From Flammeovirgaceae bacterium (GTDB lineage: Bacteria > Bacteroidota > Bacteroidia > Cytophagales > Cyclobacteriaceae), in contig CP054185.1 of the NCBI GenBank assembly GCA_015180985.1, positions 3,285,225 to 3,349,224 of the forward strand: 64,000 nt of DNA, in the 5' to 3' direction. Positions 9,952 through 17,080 of the stretch are shown here, piece by piece. Position numbers and translations under genes: made by a program. Below the pieces are notes generated by a model. It was not told where the DNA came from and searched no databases. It was given only the letters and a program-made list of their open reading frames with translations. Position 1 is the stretch's first letter. Each line of letters begins with the position of its first letter.

Positions 9952-10851
9952 TTAACCTGCAAAGCGAAGGAAGGTACCCATCGGTAAATCGCGGTTCTGT
10001 TTCGATTTTAAGAAAAACTCTCCCCACTCGAATGATACAGTTGGGAAATACGATTTGGCAACGTTTAATCCGACCAGCGATGACAGGCCAACCGCATACA
10101 TATTCAAAATGAAAAAGCAATTTTTCTTTTCCAGCAGTTCGCTGCTTAAGTGTACCAGTTCGTTGAGTTGCTCCTGCAGGGTCCACTTCTCGCCTTCCGG
10201 TCCGCGGCCGTAAGGAGGCGGGTCCATAATAATGCCGTTGTATTTGTTGCCGCGTTTTACTTCGCGTTTTACAAACTTGAACGCATCTTCATATACCCAG
10301 CGGATGTCGGCCAGGTTGTTAAGTTGCATATTCTGGTTGGCCCAGTTCAGCCCGGGGCGCGAGGCATCCACATGGGTTACTTCGGCACCGGCCATGCGGG
10401 CCACTACCGAGGCTGCCCCGGTATAGGCAAACAAATTAAGCACACGGACTTTTGGCAAACTCCACGCATTCAGTGTATCAAAAATAAAATTCCAGTTAGA
10501 GCCCTGTTCCGGAAAAATTCCCACATGGCCAAACCCGGTTAGTGCAAGGCGCAGGGTGAGTTGAAGTTGATTGTGAGAGTAGTGCACTTGCCAGCTTTCA
10601 GGCATCGGTTTGATTTTTTTCCAACCCCCTTTTACCTCATCGGTAAACCTGAACCGGTCTTTCTGCTCCCGGTCGAAACGGGCATGGGCAAGCAATGTCC
10701 ATTCCTTTTCAGGCAACACTTTGCTCCAGATAGCCTGCGGTTCGGGCCGGATAAGCGTAAACTTTCCGAACCGTTCAAGTTTTTCACCATCGCCCGAGTC
10801 TATCAGTTCGTAGTCGGTCCAGGAGGAAGGATGCAGGAGTTTAGGGCTCAA
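9952..10851 (-). CDS. SAM-dependent methyltransferase, RlmI/RlmK-like (COG1092 type)
   Basis: About 299 residues with a Rossmann-fold methyltransferase core: motif I VLNLFAYTGAASVVARMAGA, the acidic residue after beta-2 (VTHVDASRPGLNWANQN), and the catalytic motif IV DPPPYGRGP. This resembles the C-terminal methyltransferase domain of 23S rRNA methyltransferases such as RlmI and RlmK; an N-terminal PUA domain is not evident, so the RNA target is not assigned. No in-frame ATG occurs near the N-terminus. The only early start is TTG at 10851, with an in-frame TAA four to six bases upstream, and this start sits inside a low-complexity repeat (see 10845-10890). The true N-terminus is therefore uncertain. 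Confidence 0.82.
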   Translation of the reverse strand: MSPKLLHPSSWTDYELIDSGDGEKLERFGKFTLIRPEPQAIWSKVLPEKEWTLLAHARFDREQKDRFRFTDEVKGGWKKIKPMPESWQVHYSHNQLQLTLRLALTGFGHVGIFPEQGSNWNFIFDTLNAWSLPKVRVLNLFAYTGAASVVARMAGAEVTHVDASRPGLNWANQNMQLNNLADIRWVYEDAFKFVKREVKRGNKYNGIIMDPPPYGRGPEGEKWTLQEQLNELVHLSSELLEKKNCFFILNMYAVGLSSLVGLNVAKSYFPTVSFEWGEFFLKSKQNRDLPMGTFLRFAG

Positions 10852-10890
10852 GGGTTAAAGTTCAAGGTTTCTGGTTTCAGGTTTATTTAG
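10845..10890. repeat. Short degenerate tandem repeat of GGTT-type units
   Basis: A run of related short units (GGGTTAAAG, TTCAAGGTTT, CTGGTTTCAGGTTTA) lies at the 5' end of the methyltransferase gene and covers its TTG start. It looks like an inserted low-complexity repeat, not coding or promoter sequence. Confidence 0.4.
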
Positions 10891-10891
10891 C

Positions 10892-10906
10892 AACTTTCCG
10901 AAAGTT
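10892..10906. promoter_or_regulatory. Perfect palindrome between divergent methyltransferase genes
   Basis: AACTTTC-C-GAAAGTT, two 7 bp arms around one base, lies between the two divergent RNA methyltransferase-type genes, 22 bp before the plus-strand ATG. Could be an operator or a small hairpin; no regulator is implied by context. Confidence 0.35.
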
Positions 10907-10927
10907 AAAATTTTTATACGCCACCGG

Positions 10928-11722
10928 ATGAAATCGGGTGACCTTATTTCAAGCGTCCACAACCCTAAAATAAAAAGCCTGCTTTCGCTGGAGAAACCAC
11001 GCGAACGCAGGAAGCAGCAGCTTTTTACCATTGAGGGAAGAATGGAACTTATGCTTGCGCTTGAAGCCGGCTACAAAATAGGCAACCTGTTTTTCTGCGA
11101 AGATCTTATTTCATCAACTGATCTGAAGGCACTCGGCCTGGCTGACAAATTTCTTGCCCGTGTTACCAAGCCGGTATTTGATAAAATTGCCGTACGCGAA
11201 AACTCCGGAGGCGTGATAGCCGTTGCTGAAATGAAACCGCACGGACTGGAGCAGATTAGATTATCTAAAAATCCACTGGTACTTGTTCTGGAGGCTGTGG
11301 AAAAACCCGGAAACCTGGGCGCCATTCTGCGCACAGCCGATGCAGCCGGAGTGGATGCCGTGATTAGCTGTGACCCGCTTACCGATTTTTACAATCCGAA
11401 TGTTATCCGGTCGAGCCTCGGATGCATCTTCACCAAACAACTCGCCAGCGCCACCAGCGAAGAAACTATCCGGTGGCTGAAAAAAAATGAGTTGGCAATA
11501 TATTGTACATACTTAAAATCATCAAAGCCGTACACCGAGGTTGATTTTACCAAACCCTGTGCAATTGTAATGGGCACTGAAGCTACGGGCCTTTCGGAAA
11601 TATGGATTAAAAATTCGGATACCAACATCATTATACCCATGCATGGTAAAATTGATTCGATGAACGTGTCCACCTCGGCAGCGGTGGTGGTATTTGAAGC
11701 AAGAAGGCAACGCAGCACGTAA
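10928..11722 (+). CDS. TrmH/SpoU-family RNA 2'-O-methyltransferase
   Basis: 264 residues. Cytoplasmic enzyme that transfers methyl from SAM to a ribose 2'-OH in rRNA or tRNA. The N-terminal substrate-binding segment begins LISSVHNPKIKSLLSLEKPRER, typical of the RlmB/TsnR branch, and the knotted SPOUT domain has the three motifs EKPGNLGAILRTADAAG, AIVMGTEATGLSE and IIPMHGKIDSMNVSTSAAV. The target nucleotide cannot be read from sequence. Divergent from the RlmI-like gene, and followed after 20 bp by the lipoprotein gene at 11743. Confidence 0.92.
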   Translation: MKSGDLISSVHNPKIKSLLSLEKPRERRKQQLFTIEGRMELMLALEAGYKIGNLFFCEDLISSTDLKALGLADKFLARVTKPVFDKIAVRENSGGVIAVAEMKPHGLEQIRLSKNPLVLVLEAVEKPGNLGAILRTADAAGVDAVISCDPLTDFYNPNVIRSSLGCIFTKQLASATSEETIRWLKKNELAIYCTYLKSSKPYTEVDFTKPCAIVMGTEATGLSEIWIKNSDTNIIIPMHGKIDSMNVSTSAAVVVFEARRQRST

Positions 11723-11742
11723 ACCAATCAGATTACACAACT

Positions 11743-12807
11743 ATGAAAAAATTTACCTGGGTAATCTCCTTGCTGCTTCTAACAGCCTGTTCCGATAATG
11801 AAACGCATCAGCACCGCACCTACAAAATGGGTTTTCAGAACTCGGCTCCCCGGTTTGATGACTTCGACCTCTTTATACAATCGCTGCTGCTGTGGAGCGA
11901 ACGGGCCGATGCGGCTATGATTACCACCGAGCCTCCCTGGGAAGAACTGCTGGCCGGACACAACCCCGTAAGCTTTGTGGTTGACAACTACAAAGCTTTG
12001 GCTGACTACTACCGAAGCAAAGGATTTGAGTTGTGGGTTTATATCGATCCGCAGAACGGACTCGATCGCTCTTCGGATGCGCAGGAACTTGTTGCAGCCG
12101 GCCGAAGCATTGCCGAACCGGAGATTCAGGCCCTCTACAAACGCTTTGTAGTAGTGATGGACAGCGTACTAAACCCCGAACACCTTGGCCTTGCCCTCGA
12201 AACCAACCTCATCCGTGATGGAGCGCCAGCGGCCATCTATAATGGCGTGAAACAAGCTGCTGCCGATGCCGCGACCCAAATTAGCAGCCTTCACCCGGAA
12301 ACTAATTTAAGTATCAGCGTACAGGTTGATTACGCCTGGGGCAACCTGGGCGGTGGAACTTACCGGGGCATAGCACAGGATTTCACCGACTTCCCGTTTA
12401 TTGAAGAACTGGGGCTCTCCTCCTATCCGTATCTCGGGTGGAACTCCCCAAATGACCTGCCTGCCAATTATTATACCCGACTGATAGAAGGGAAAAATAT
12501 TGCCGTATTTGTTTCTGAAGGCGGGTGGACCTCTGAGCCCATCAACATTCCTCCCTTTACCATAACCAGTTCACCCGAAAAACAACGCGATTATATCGCT
12601 CACCATCATAAATTACTCAATAACGCAAATGCAACCGCGTATTTTCAACTCGTGTTTACCGATATTGATTTACCGGCTCTTCCACCCGAAGTGAACGACA
12701 ACATCCGGTTCTTTGCATTTTTAGGTATGGTGGATAAGGAACTTAACCCCAAGCCCGCCCTCGCTGCCTGGGACAACCTCTTTCAGTTGCCGTTGATTAG
12801 TCCTTAG
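11743..12807 (+). CDS. Lipoprotein with a TIM-barrel glycosidase-like fold
   Basis: 354 residues. A lipoprotein signal ends in LLLTAC (Cys16), so it is probably anchored in an envelope membrane. The body reads like a (beta/alpha)8 barrel: FELWVYIDPQNG, LGLALETNL, LSISVQVDYAWG, ELGLSSYPYLGW, IAVFVSEGGW, TAYFQLVFTDID. Glu153 (ALETN) and Glu259 (VSEGGW) are about 106 residues apart at the places expected for the acid/base and nucleophile of clan GH-A glycosidases. I cannot name the GH family, and no other carbohydrate gene is adjacent. Function as a glycosidase is inference. The stop codon forms the first three bases of the palindromic element at 12805. Confidence 0.6.
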   Translation: MKKFTWVISLLLLTACSDNETHQHRTYKMGFQNSAPRFDDFDLFIQSLLLWSERADAAMITTEPPWEELLAGHNPVSFVVDNYKALADYYRSKGFELWVYIDPQNGLDRSSDAQELVAAGRSIAEPEIQALYKRFVVVMDSVLNPEHLGLALETNLIRDGAPAAIYNGVKQAAADAATQISSLHPETNLSISVQVDYAWGNLGGGTYRGIAQDFTDFPFIEELGLSSYPYLGWNSPNDLPANYYTRLIEGKNIAVFVSEGGWTSEPINIPPFTITSSPEKQRDYIAHHHKLLNNANATAYFQLVFTDIDLPALPPEVNDNIRFFAFLGMVDKELNPKPALAAWDNLFQLPLISP

Positions 12808-12956
12808 AGGTCATCTCAAAAATAAACTTAACCACAAAGGCCACTAAGTACACACAAAGAACATGGAGAAACACAATATACTGAACTCTTTCTTTGTGAC
12901 CTTTGTGCTTTCTCTGTGCTACTTTGTGGTTAGCCTGATTTTTGAGATGGCCTCTA
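12805..12956. repeat. 152 bp palindromic (MITE-like) element between convergent genes
   Basis: Begins TAGAGG and ends CCTCTA. The outer ~35 bases of each side are imperfect inverted copies (TAGAGGYCATCTCAAAAAT, then AACCACAAAG on both arms), and the inner part has further ACACAAAG / CTTTGTG units that also pair. There is no coding capacity. It fills the whole gap between the stop codons of two convergent genes and could serve as a bidirectional terminator. The AACCACAAAGG-type units resemble repeats I associate with many bacterial intergenic regions; copy number here is unknown. Confidence 0.7.
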
Positions 12957-12957
12957 G

Positions 12958-13416
12958 TTACTTTTTTCTGTTTACCGATTTTTGGTAAACTTCAATCCAT
13001 TGGGCAGGTGTAACCTTCGACACAAGTTCCTTAATAAGAGGAAAGGGAATATCATCCGGATTCTTAAAACGGATACATGATTTACCCATATCTAATTTTC
13101 TAGAGGATACCTTTTTCCATTCCGAAACAAACCAATCATGCAATTTTCCCTGATAGACCATCATGTGGTAGAGAGCGATATGATTTTTCTGCGAAGCCAG
13201 GCAGATAAAGGGCAGCGGCTCATTGGGGTTGGTGTGGTACCCCGCAGGATAGAGTTTGTGCGGCACAACATAGCCTATCATTCCGTATTGCATTACCTCC
13301 TCAAATCCTTTTGGGATAGTGTCGGCTACCAGCCTCCTTAATTTCTTCATTACCGCCTGGCGGTCAGGCGGTAATGATTTGAGGTACTCATTAACAGTTT
13401 TTGCTTTTGATTGCAT
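12958..13416 (-). CDS. DUF1801 family protein
   Basis: 152 residues, small soluble alpha/beta protein of the DUF1801 (YdhG-like) family: VNEYLKSLPPDRQAVMKKLR, then GFEEVMQYGMIGYVVPHKLYPAGYH, SQKNHIALYHMM and the C-terminal KSCIRFKNPDDIPFPLIKEL. Members of this family have been linked loosely to iron or stress, but biochemical function is not settled. Last gene of a long minus-strand run; it starts 14 bp after the DUF4199 gene. A perfect 31 bp palindrome lies inside its N-terminal coding part (13347-13377). Confidence 0.85.
   Translation of the reverse strand: MQSKAKTVNEYLKSLPPDRQAVMKKLRRLVADTIPKGFEEVMQYGMIGYVVPHKLYPAGYHTNPNEPLPFICLASQKNHIALYHMMVYQGKLHDWFVSEWKKVSSRKLDMGKSCIRFKNPDDIPFPLIKELVSKVTPAQWIEVYQKSVNRKK
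13347..13377. repeat. Perfect 13 bp inverted repeat inside the DUF1801 gene
   Basis: TCATTACCGCCTG, a 5 base loop GCGGT, then CAGGCGGTAATGA. It is in frame and encodes the LPPDRQAVMKK part of the DUF1801 protein. Confidence 0.7.
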
Positions 13417-13430
13417 TGTGATTTTATTAG

Positions 13431-13964
13431 TTATTCGGCCGGGAGAAAATCCTTCTTTCGCAGCACACCTGCACTAATAATGGTTATAATTAGCCCTACC
13501 GGAAATATCTCCATCACGGTAAAACCAAACCGGATGAACGGGTTTGCATACATAGATGCAAATTTTTCCATCTCAAGTTTTGCCTCTGCTATTTCCTGAT
13601 CTGAAACCCCTTTATTTGATAATTGCTCCAACTGCAACTGGTTGTACCATTCGGCAAAGTTCGGCCACATTGTACGAACAATAATATCCCAGCTCACGGC
13701 ATACACTACCGAGCCGATAAGTGTTATTAAAATCCCAACAGTAAAACCCATGCCGAAGGAAATGGAGCCGTTAAGATATTTATCCCGGTATGACTTAATC
13801 GCAAAAAAAATCAGTGAAAAGGCAATGATCATGGAAGCGAACCCCACATACATGCCATTATCATGATGCAATAAACCCCTCTGAAACAAGGGCATGCTTA
13901 CAAATAACATTACAGATACAATAGCTCCTGAAATAAGTCCGTACGTGATAATAACCTTTTTCAT
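13431..13964 (-). CDS. DUF4199 integral membrane protein
   Basis: About 177 residues with four hydrophobic helices: an N-terminal one (VIITYGLISGAIVSVMLFV), MYVGFASMIIAFSLIFFAI, GFTVGILITLIGSVVYAV and a last one near the C-terminus (FPVGLIITIISAGVL). A polar helical segment of about 45 residues (WPNFAEWYNQLQLEQL ... EMEKFASMYANPF) separates the third and fourth. This layout matches the Bacteroidota family DUF4199, function unknown. ATG at 13964 (MKKVIITYG) is preferred over one at 14009, which would put 15 basic residues before the first helix. It lies between a membrane-tethered LuxR regulator and DUF1801 on the same strand. Confidence 0.75.
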   Translation of the reverse strand: MKKVIITYGLISGAIVSVMLFVSMPLFQRGLLHHDNGMYVGFASMIIAFSLIFFAIKSYRDKYLNGSISFGMGFTVGILITLIGSVVYAVSWDIIVRTMWPNFAEWYNQLQLEQLSNKGVSDQEIAEAKLEMEKFASMYANPFIRFGFTVMEIFPVGLIITIISAGVLRKKDFLPAE

Positions 13965-14138
13965 TTTAATTTTTTGCCTCAAAACAACCCAGAAGCGTCT
14001 GAATAACAATCGCCCGAAAGTATGAAATGCAAGTGTACAACCAGGATAACCCGAAAGTAGGATGGGTATATATAACCATTGATAGCAGAGTTTAGTGGTT
14101 GTAAATTACTGAAAGTTAGACTGCCGATTGAGGTTATT

Positions 14139-14570
14139 TCAAGGCAGCAACCTAAGCCTCTTAGCCTGTTGAATAGCCTGTGTGCGTCTTTTTGCATCCA
14201 ACTTCAAAAACAAATTAGCCATATGGGTTTTAACCGTATTAAGTGAAATAAACAGTTTGTCGGCAATCTGCTGATTTGAAAGCCCTTGTGCCACCAATTC
14301 CAGTACTTCATATTCTCGCCTGCTGATGCCGGTTCTGGCAAGAACCTCCTCATTCAATATGAAATTACCTGCTGATGCTGCTACAACTACTTTTTTTCTG
14401 CGGGTTATTTTCTGACCAACCCAAATGCCTAGTATGGTAAACAACAACCCTATTATACCTATGTAAATCTCTACCGAAAGTTGCCGGTAAAAAAAGCGGT
14501 ATTCCAGCAACTTAAGCAGAGCAATAGCAACCGCAAGCACTAAACCGTAAATTAGGATTGTCCGATTCAT
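14139..14570 (-). CDS. Membrane-tethered LuxR-type transcription regulator
   Basis: 143 residues: two transmembrane helices (ILIYGLVLAVAIALLKLL, about 4-21; IYIGIIGLLFTILGIWV, about 36-52), a short linker, then a LuxR/FixJ helix-turn-helix (TGISRREYEVLELVAQGLSN ... LFISLNTVKTHMANLFLKL). No receiver domain. A one-component regulator of this shape would sit in the inner membrane and bind DNA from there. The start at 14570 is preferred; an ATG at 14594 would overlap the upstream yifB gene by 13 bp. The DUF4199 gene downstream is a likely partner or target, since such pairs are common in Bacteroidota. Confidence 0.85.
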   Translation of the reverse strand: MNRTILIYGLVLAVAIALLKLLEYRFFYRQLSVEIYIGIIGLLFTILGIWVGQKITRRKKVVVAASAGNFILNEEVLARTGISRREYEVLELVAQGLSNQQIADKLFISLNTVKTHMANLFLKLDAKRRTQAIQQAKRLRLLP

Positions 14571-14581
14571 AACCACCCGAT

Positions 14582-16120
14582 TTAACCCGCCCATCCCTCG
14601 CGATCCAAACTGCGGTACTGAATGGCTTCGGCCAGGTGCTCTGTTTTTATCTCTGCACTTCCGGCTAAATCAGCTATCGTACGCGATACTTTCAGTATCC
14701 GGTCATACGCGCGAGCCGATAAACCAAGCCTTTCCATAGCGGTTTTCAGCAGCACTCTTCCAGCCTCATTAATCTGACAAACTTCTTTAACCATATTCGA
14801 GGGCATCATGGCATTGCAGTAAATGCTTTTCTGATCGCTGAAGCGATCGGATTGAATCGCCCGTGCCTTTACCACACGTTCACGGATTTCTGCGCTGGTC
14901 TCCACTTTCCGGTTGGCTGTCATTTCATCGAAACTAACAGGCACTACTTCAACATGCAGATCAATTCGATCCAACAGCGGCCCGCTTACCTTACTGAGGT
15001 AACGCTGAACAACGCCCGGCCCGCACACGCATTCTTTTTCGGGATGGTTGTAATAGCCGCAAGGGCAAGGGTTCATGCTGGCTACCAGCATAAAGCTGGC
15101 CGGATAATCAATCGAAACTTTCGCGCGTGAGATAGTCACCTTCCTGTCTTCCATTGGCTGGCGCATCACTTCCAACACAGTGCGCTTAAATTCGGGAAGT
15201 TCATCCAGAAACAACACGCCATTGTGTGCCAGCGAAATTTCGCCCGGCTGTGGATTGCCGCCACCACCCACCAGGGCAACATCCGAAATGGTATGATGGG
15301 GCGAACGAAAGGGACGTGTAGCGATAAGTGCGGTATCACGCCCGATTTTTCCGGCCACTGAATGAATCTTGGTCGTCTCCAGCGCTTCCTGAAGGGTTAA
15401 CGGAGGCAAGATGGAAGGCAACCGTTTAGCCAGCATGGTTTTCCCGGCACCGGGCGGACCTATCATAATTACGTTATGGCCACCGGCTGCGGCAATTTCC
15501 ATTGCCCGCTTGATGTTCTCCTGCCCTTGTACATCGCTGAAATCGGCATCGTACTCATTGACTTGCGAAGCAAAGACCTGCCGGGTATCCAGGTGCACCG
15601 GCTCAATGGAAATTTTCCGTTGAAGAAAATCAACGGCCTCTTTTAACGAACTTACACCATACACATTCAAACCATCTACGATGGCTGCTTCGCGCGCATT
15701 GTCTTTTGGAAGGATGAAGCCTTTGAAACTCTCCTTATGGGCCTGGATGGCGATGGGCAAAACTCCCTTAATCGGGCGAAGGGTACCGTCCAAAGCAAGC
15801 TCCCCCATGATGAGGTAGTCTTCCAGTTGATCAATTGTCACCTGGCCGGAGGCTTGCAGGATGCATAGCGCAATGGGCAGGTCATACGCTGAACCTTCTT
15901 TTCGGATATCGGCAGGCGCCAGGTTAACCACGGTTTTTTCGCGTGGCATAAAAAACTGAAATTGCTTAATGGCCGATTCAACCCGGTGCTCGCTTTCTTT
16001 TACGGCTGTATCGGGCAAGCCGCTCATGTGAAAGCGCAGGCCCTGGCCTACACGTACCTCTACGGTAATTTTTCGCGCCTCAACCCCCTGTACTGCACAA
16101 CCGTAGGTTTTGGCCAACAT
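14582..16120 (-). CDS. comM: YifB/ComM family Mg-chelatase-like AAA+ ATPase
   Basis: 512 residues, full length. ComM is a hexameric helicase that promotes branch migration during natural transformation. The N-terminal ChlI-like domain ([35 protein letters not shown]) precedes the AAA+ domain with Walker A GPPGAGKT, the [17 protein letters not shown] block, Walker [10 protein letters not shown] and the cysteine-containing MNPCPCGYY. The C-terminal domain carries the [19 protein letters not shown] signature. Starts 2 bp after gmhA. Whether this organism is naturally competent cannot be told from the window. Confidence 0.94.
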   Translation of the reverse strand: MLAKTYGCAVQGVEARKITVEVRVGQGLRFHMSGLPDTAVKESEHRVESAIKQFQFFMPREKTVVNLAPADIRKEGSAYDLPIALCILQASGQVTIDQLEDYLIMGELALDGTLRPIKGVLPIAIQAHKESFKGFILPKDNAREAAIVDGLNVYGVSSLKEAVDFLQRKISIEPVHLDTRQVFASQVNEYDADFSDVQGQENIKRAMEIAAAGGHNVIMIGPPGAGKTMLAKRLPSILPPLTLQEALETTKIHSVAGKIGRDTALIATRPFRSPHHTISDVALVGGGGNPQPGEISLAHNGVLFLDELPEFKRTVLEVMRQPMEDRKVTISRAKVSIDYPASFMLVASMNPCPCGYYNHPEKECVCGPGVVQRYLSKVSGPLLDRIDLHVEVVPVSFDEMTANRKVETSAEIRERVVKARAIQSDRFSDQKSIYCNAMMPSNMVKEVCQINEAGRVLLKTAMERLGLSARAYDRILKVSRTIADLAGSAEIKTEHLAEAIQYRSLDREGWAG

Positions 16121-16122
16121 GG

Positions 16123-16698
16123 TTACACTTGTTTTTCGATAAGCAAAATAAGGATGTGCACTATCTTATAGTGGATTTCATGAATCCGGTCGGCATAGCC
16201 GAAGTGGGGCACACGAATTTCCACATCGGCATGCGCTGCCAGTTTGCCGCCATTTTTACCTGTAAGGGCTACCACTTTCATTCCCTTCTTTTTAGCAGCC
16301 TGGGCCGCCAGCACTACGTTCTGTGAGTTGCCGCTGGTGCTGATGGCCAGCAGTACATCATTGGGGGTTCCCAGTGCATCGATAAACCTTGAAAAGATGT
16401 AATCAAATCCATACTCATTGCCTACGCAGGTGATGTGGCCGGAGTCGGAGATGGAAATGGCCGGAACGGGTGTGCGGCTTTCGTGATAGCGACCGGTTAG
16501 CTCTTCGGCAAAATGCATAGCCACGCAATGTGAACCTCCATTACCGCAGGCGATGATCTTGCCTCCGTTATTCACTGCTTGTACCATTACCTTTGCGGCT
16601 TCATCTATGCGGAGGTAATTGGTAGGCTCTTTTAAAAAGTTATCGAGTACCGTGGCCGCCTGTTGCAGTTCGGTGGTGATGATATGTCGTGTATCCAT
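16123..16698 (-). CDS. gmhA: Sedoheptulose-7-phosphate isomerase GmhA-like SIS protein
   Basis: 191 residues, one SIS domain. GmhA converts sedoheptulose 7-phosphate to D-glycero-D-manno-heptose 7-phosphate, the first step to LPS core heptose. Family motifs: [21 protein letters not shown] (phosphate-binding GNGGS), [17 protein letters not shown], and [12 protein letters not shown] with the conserved His-Glu-x-His near the C-terminus. It lies in one minus-strand run with an MsbA-type exporter and a Wzi-like barrel, which fits cell-surface polysaccharide work. No other heptose gene is in the window; alternative SIS substrates are possible. Confidence 0.87.
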   Translation of the reverse strand: MDTRHIITTELQQAATVLDNFLKEPTNYLRIDEAAKVMVQAVNNGGKIIACGNGGSHCVAMHFAEELTGRYHESRTPVPAISISDSGHITCVGNEYGFDYIFSRFIDALGTPNDVLLAISTSGNSQNVVLAAQAAKKKGMKVVALTGKNGGKLAAHADVEIRVPHFGYADRIHEIHYKIVHILILLIEKQV

Positions 16699-16700
16699 GG

Positions 16701-17024
16701 TTACTTCGAAGAATTTGTCTGGCCGGCAGAAGATTTTGCCTCGTTCAAATCGTAAAGCTTGGCTTTTAATGTGTTGAGTTCGGTTGTCAGTTTTTCTTTT
16801 TCTGCACTATTTCTCCGGTTATCGCGGTAATGCAACACTACATTTGTAGCAAACATCATCAGTAATATAAGGGAGCCGTACTTCAGCATCCAGATTTTTC
16901 CCTGCATTTGGATGAGGAACTGAAAATTCTCTTTCTGGCTGTCCATATATAAACTGAAAAGAAAGATGAACAGATGCAGTACACCAAATACAGCATAGAA
17001 AATCAGCCGGTTTTTCTTCATCAT
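16701..17024 (-). CDS. Small two-helix membrane protein with C-terminal coiled coil
   Basis: About 107 residues from the ATG at 17024 (a second ATG follows directly at 17021). Two transmembrane helices ([19 protein letters not shown] and [19 protein letters not shown]) are followed by a charged heptad-like segment ([20 protein letters not shown]). I do not recognise a family. It sits between the msbA-like gene and gmhA on the same strand, with 2 bp to gmhA, so it is probably co-expressed with envelope genes. Confidence 0.65.
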   Translation of the reverse strand: MMKKNRLIFYAVFGVLHLFIFLFSLYMDSQKENFQFLIQMQGKIWMLKYGSLILLMMFATNVVLHYRDNRRNSAEKEKLTTELNTLKAKLYDLNEAKSSAGQTNSSK

Positions 17025-17080
17025 AAAACTGTTATTGGGCAACAAACTTAACTTTTTTGACACAAAGGCAAAAGGAAGCA

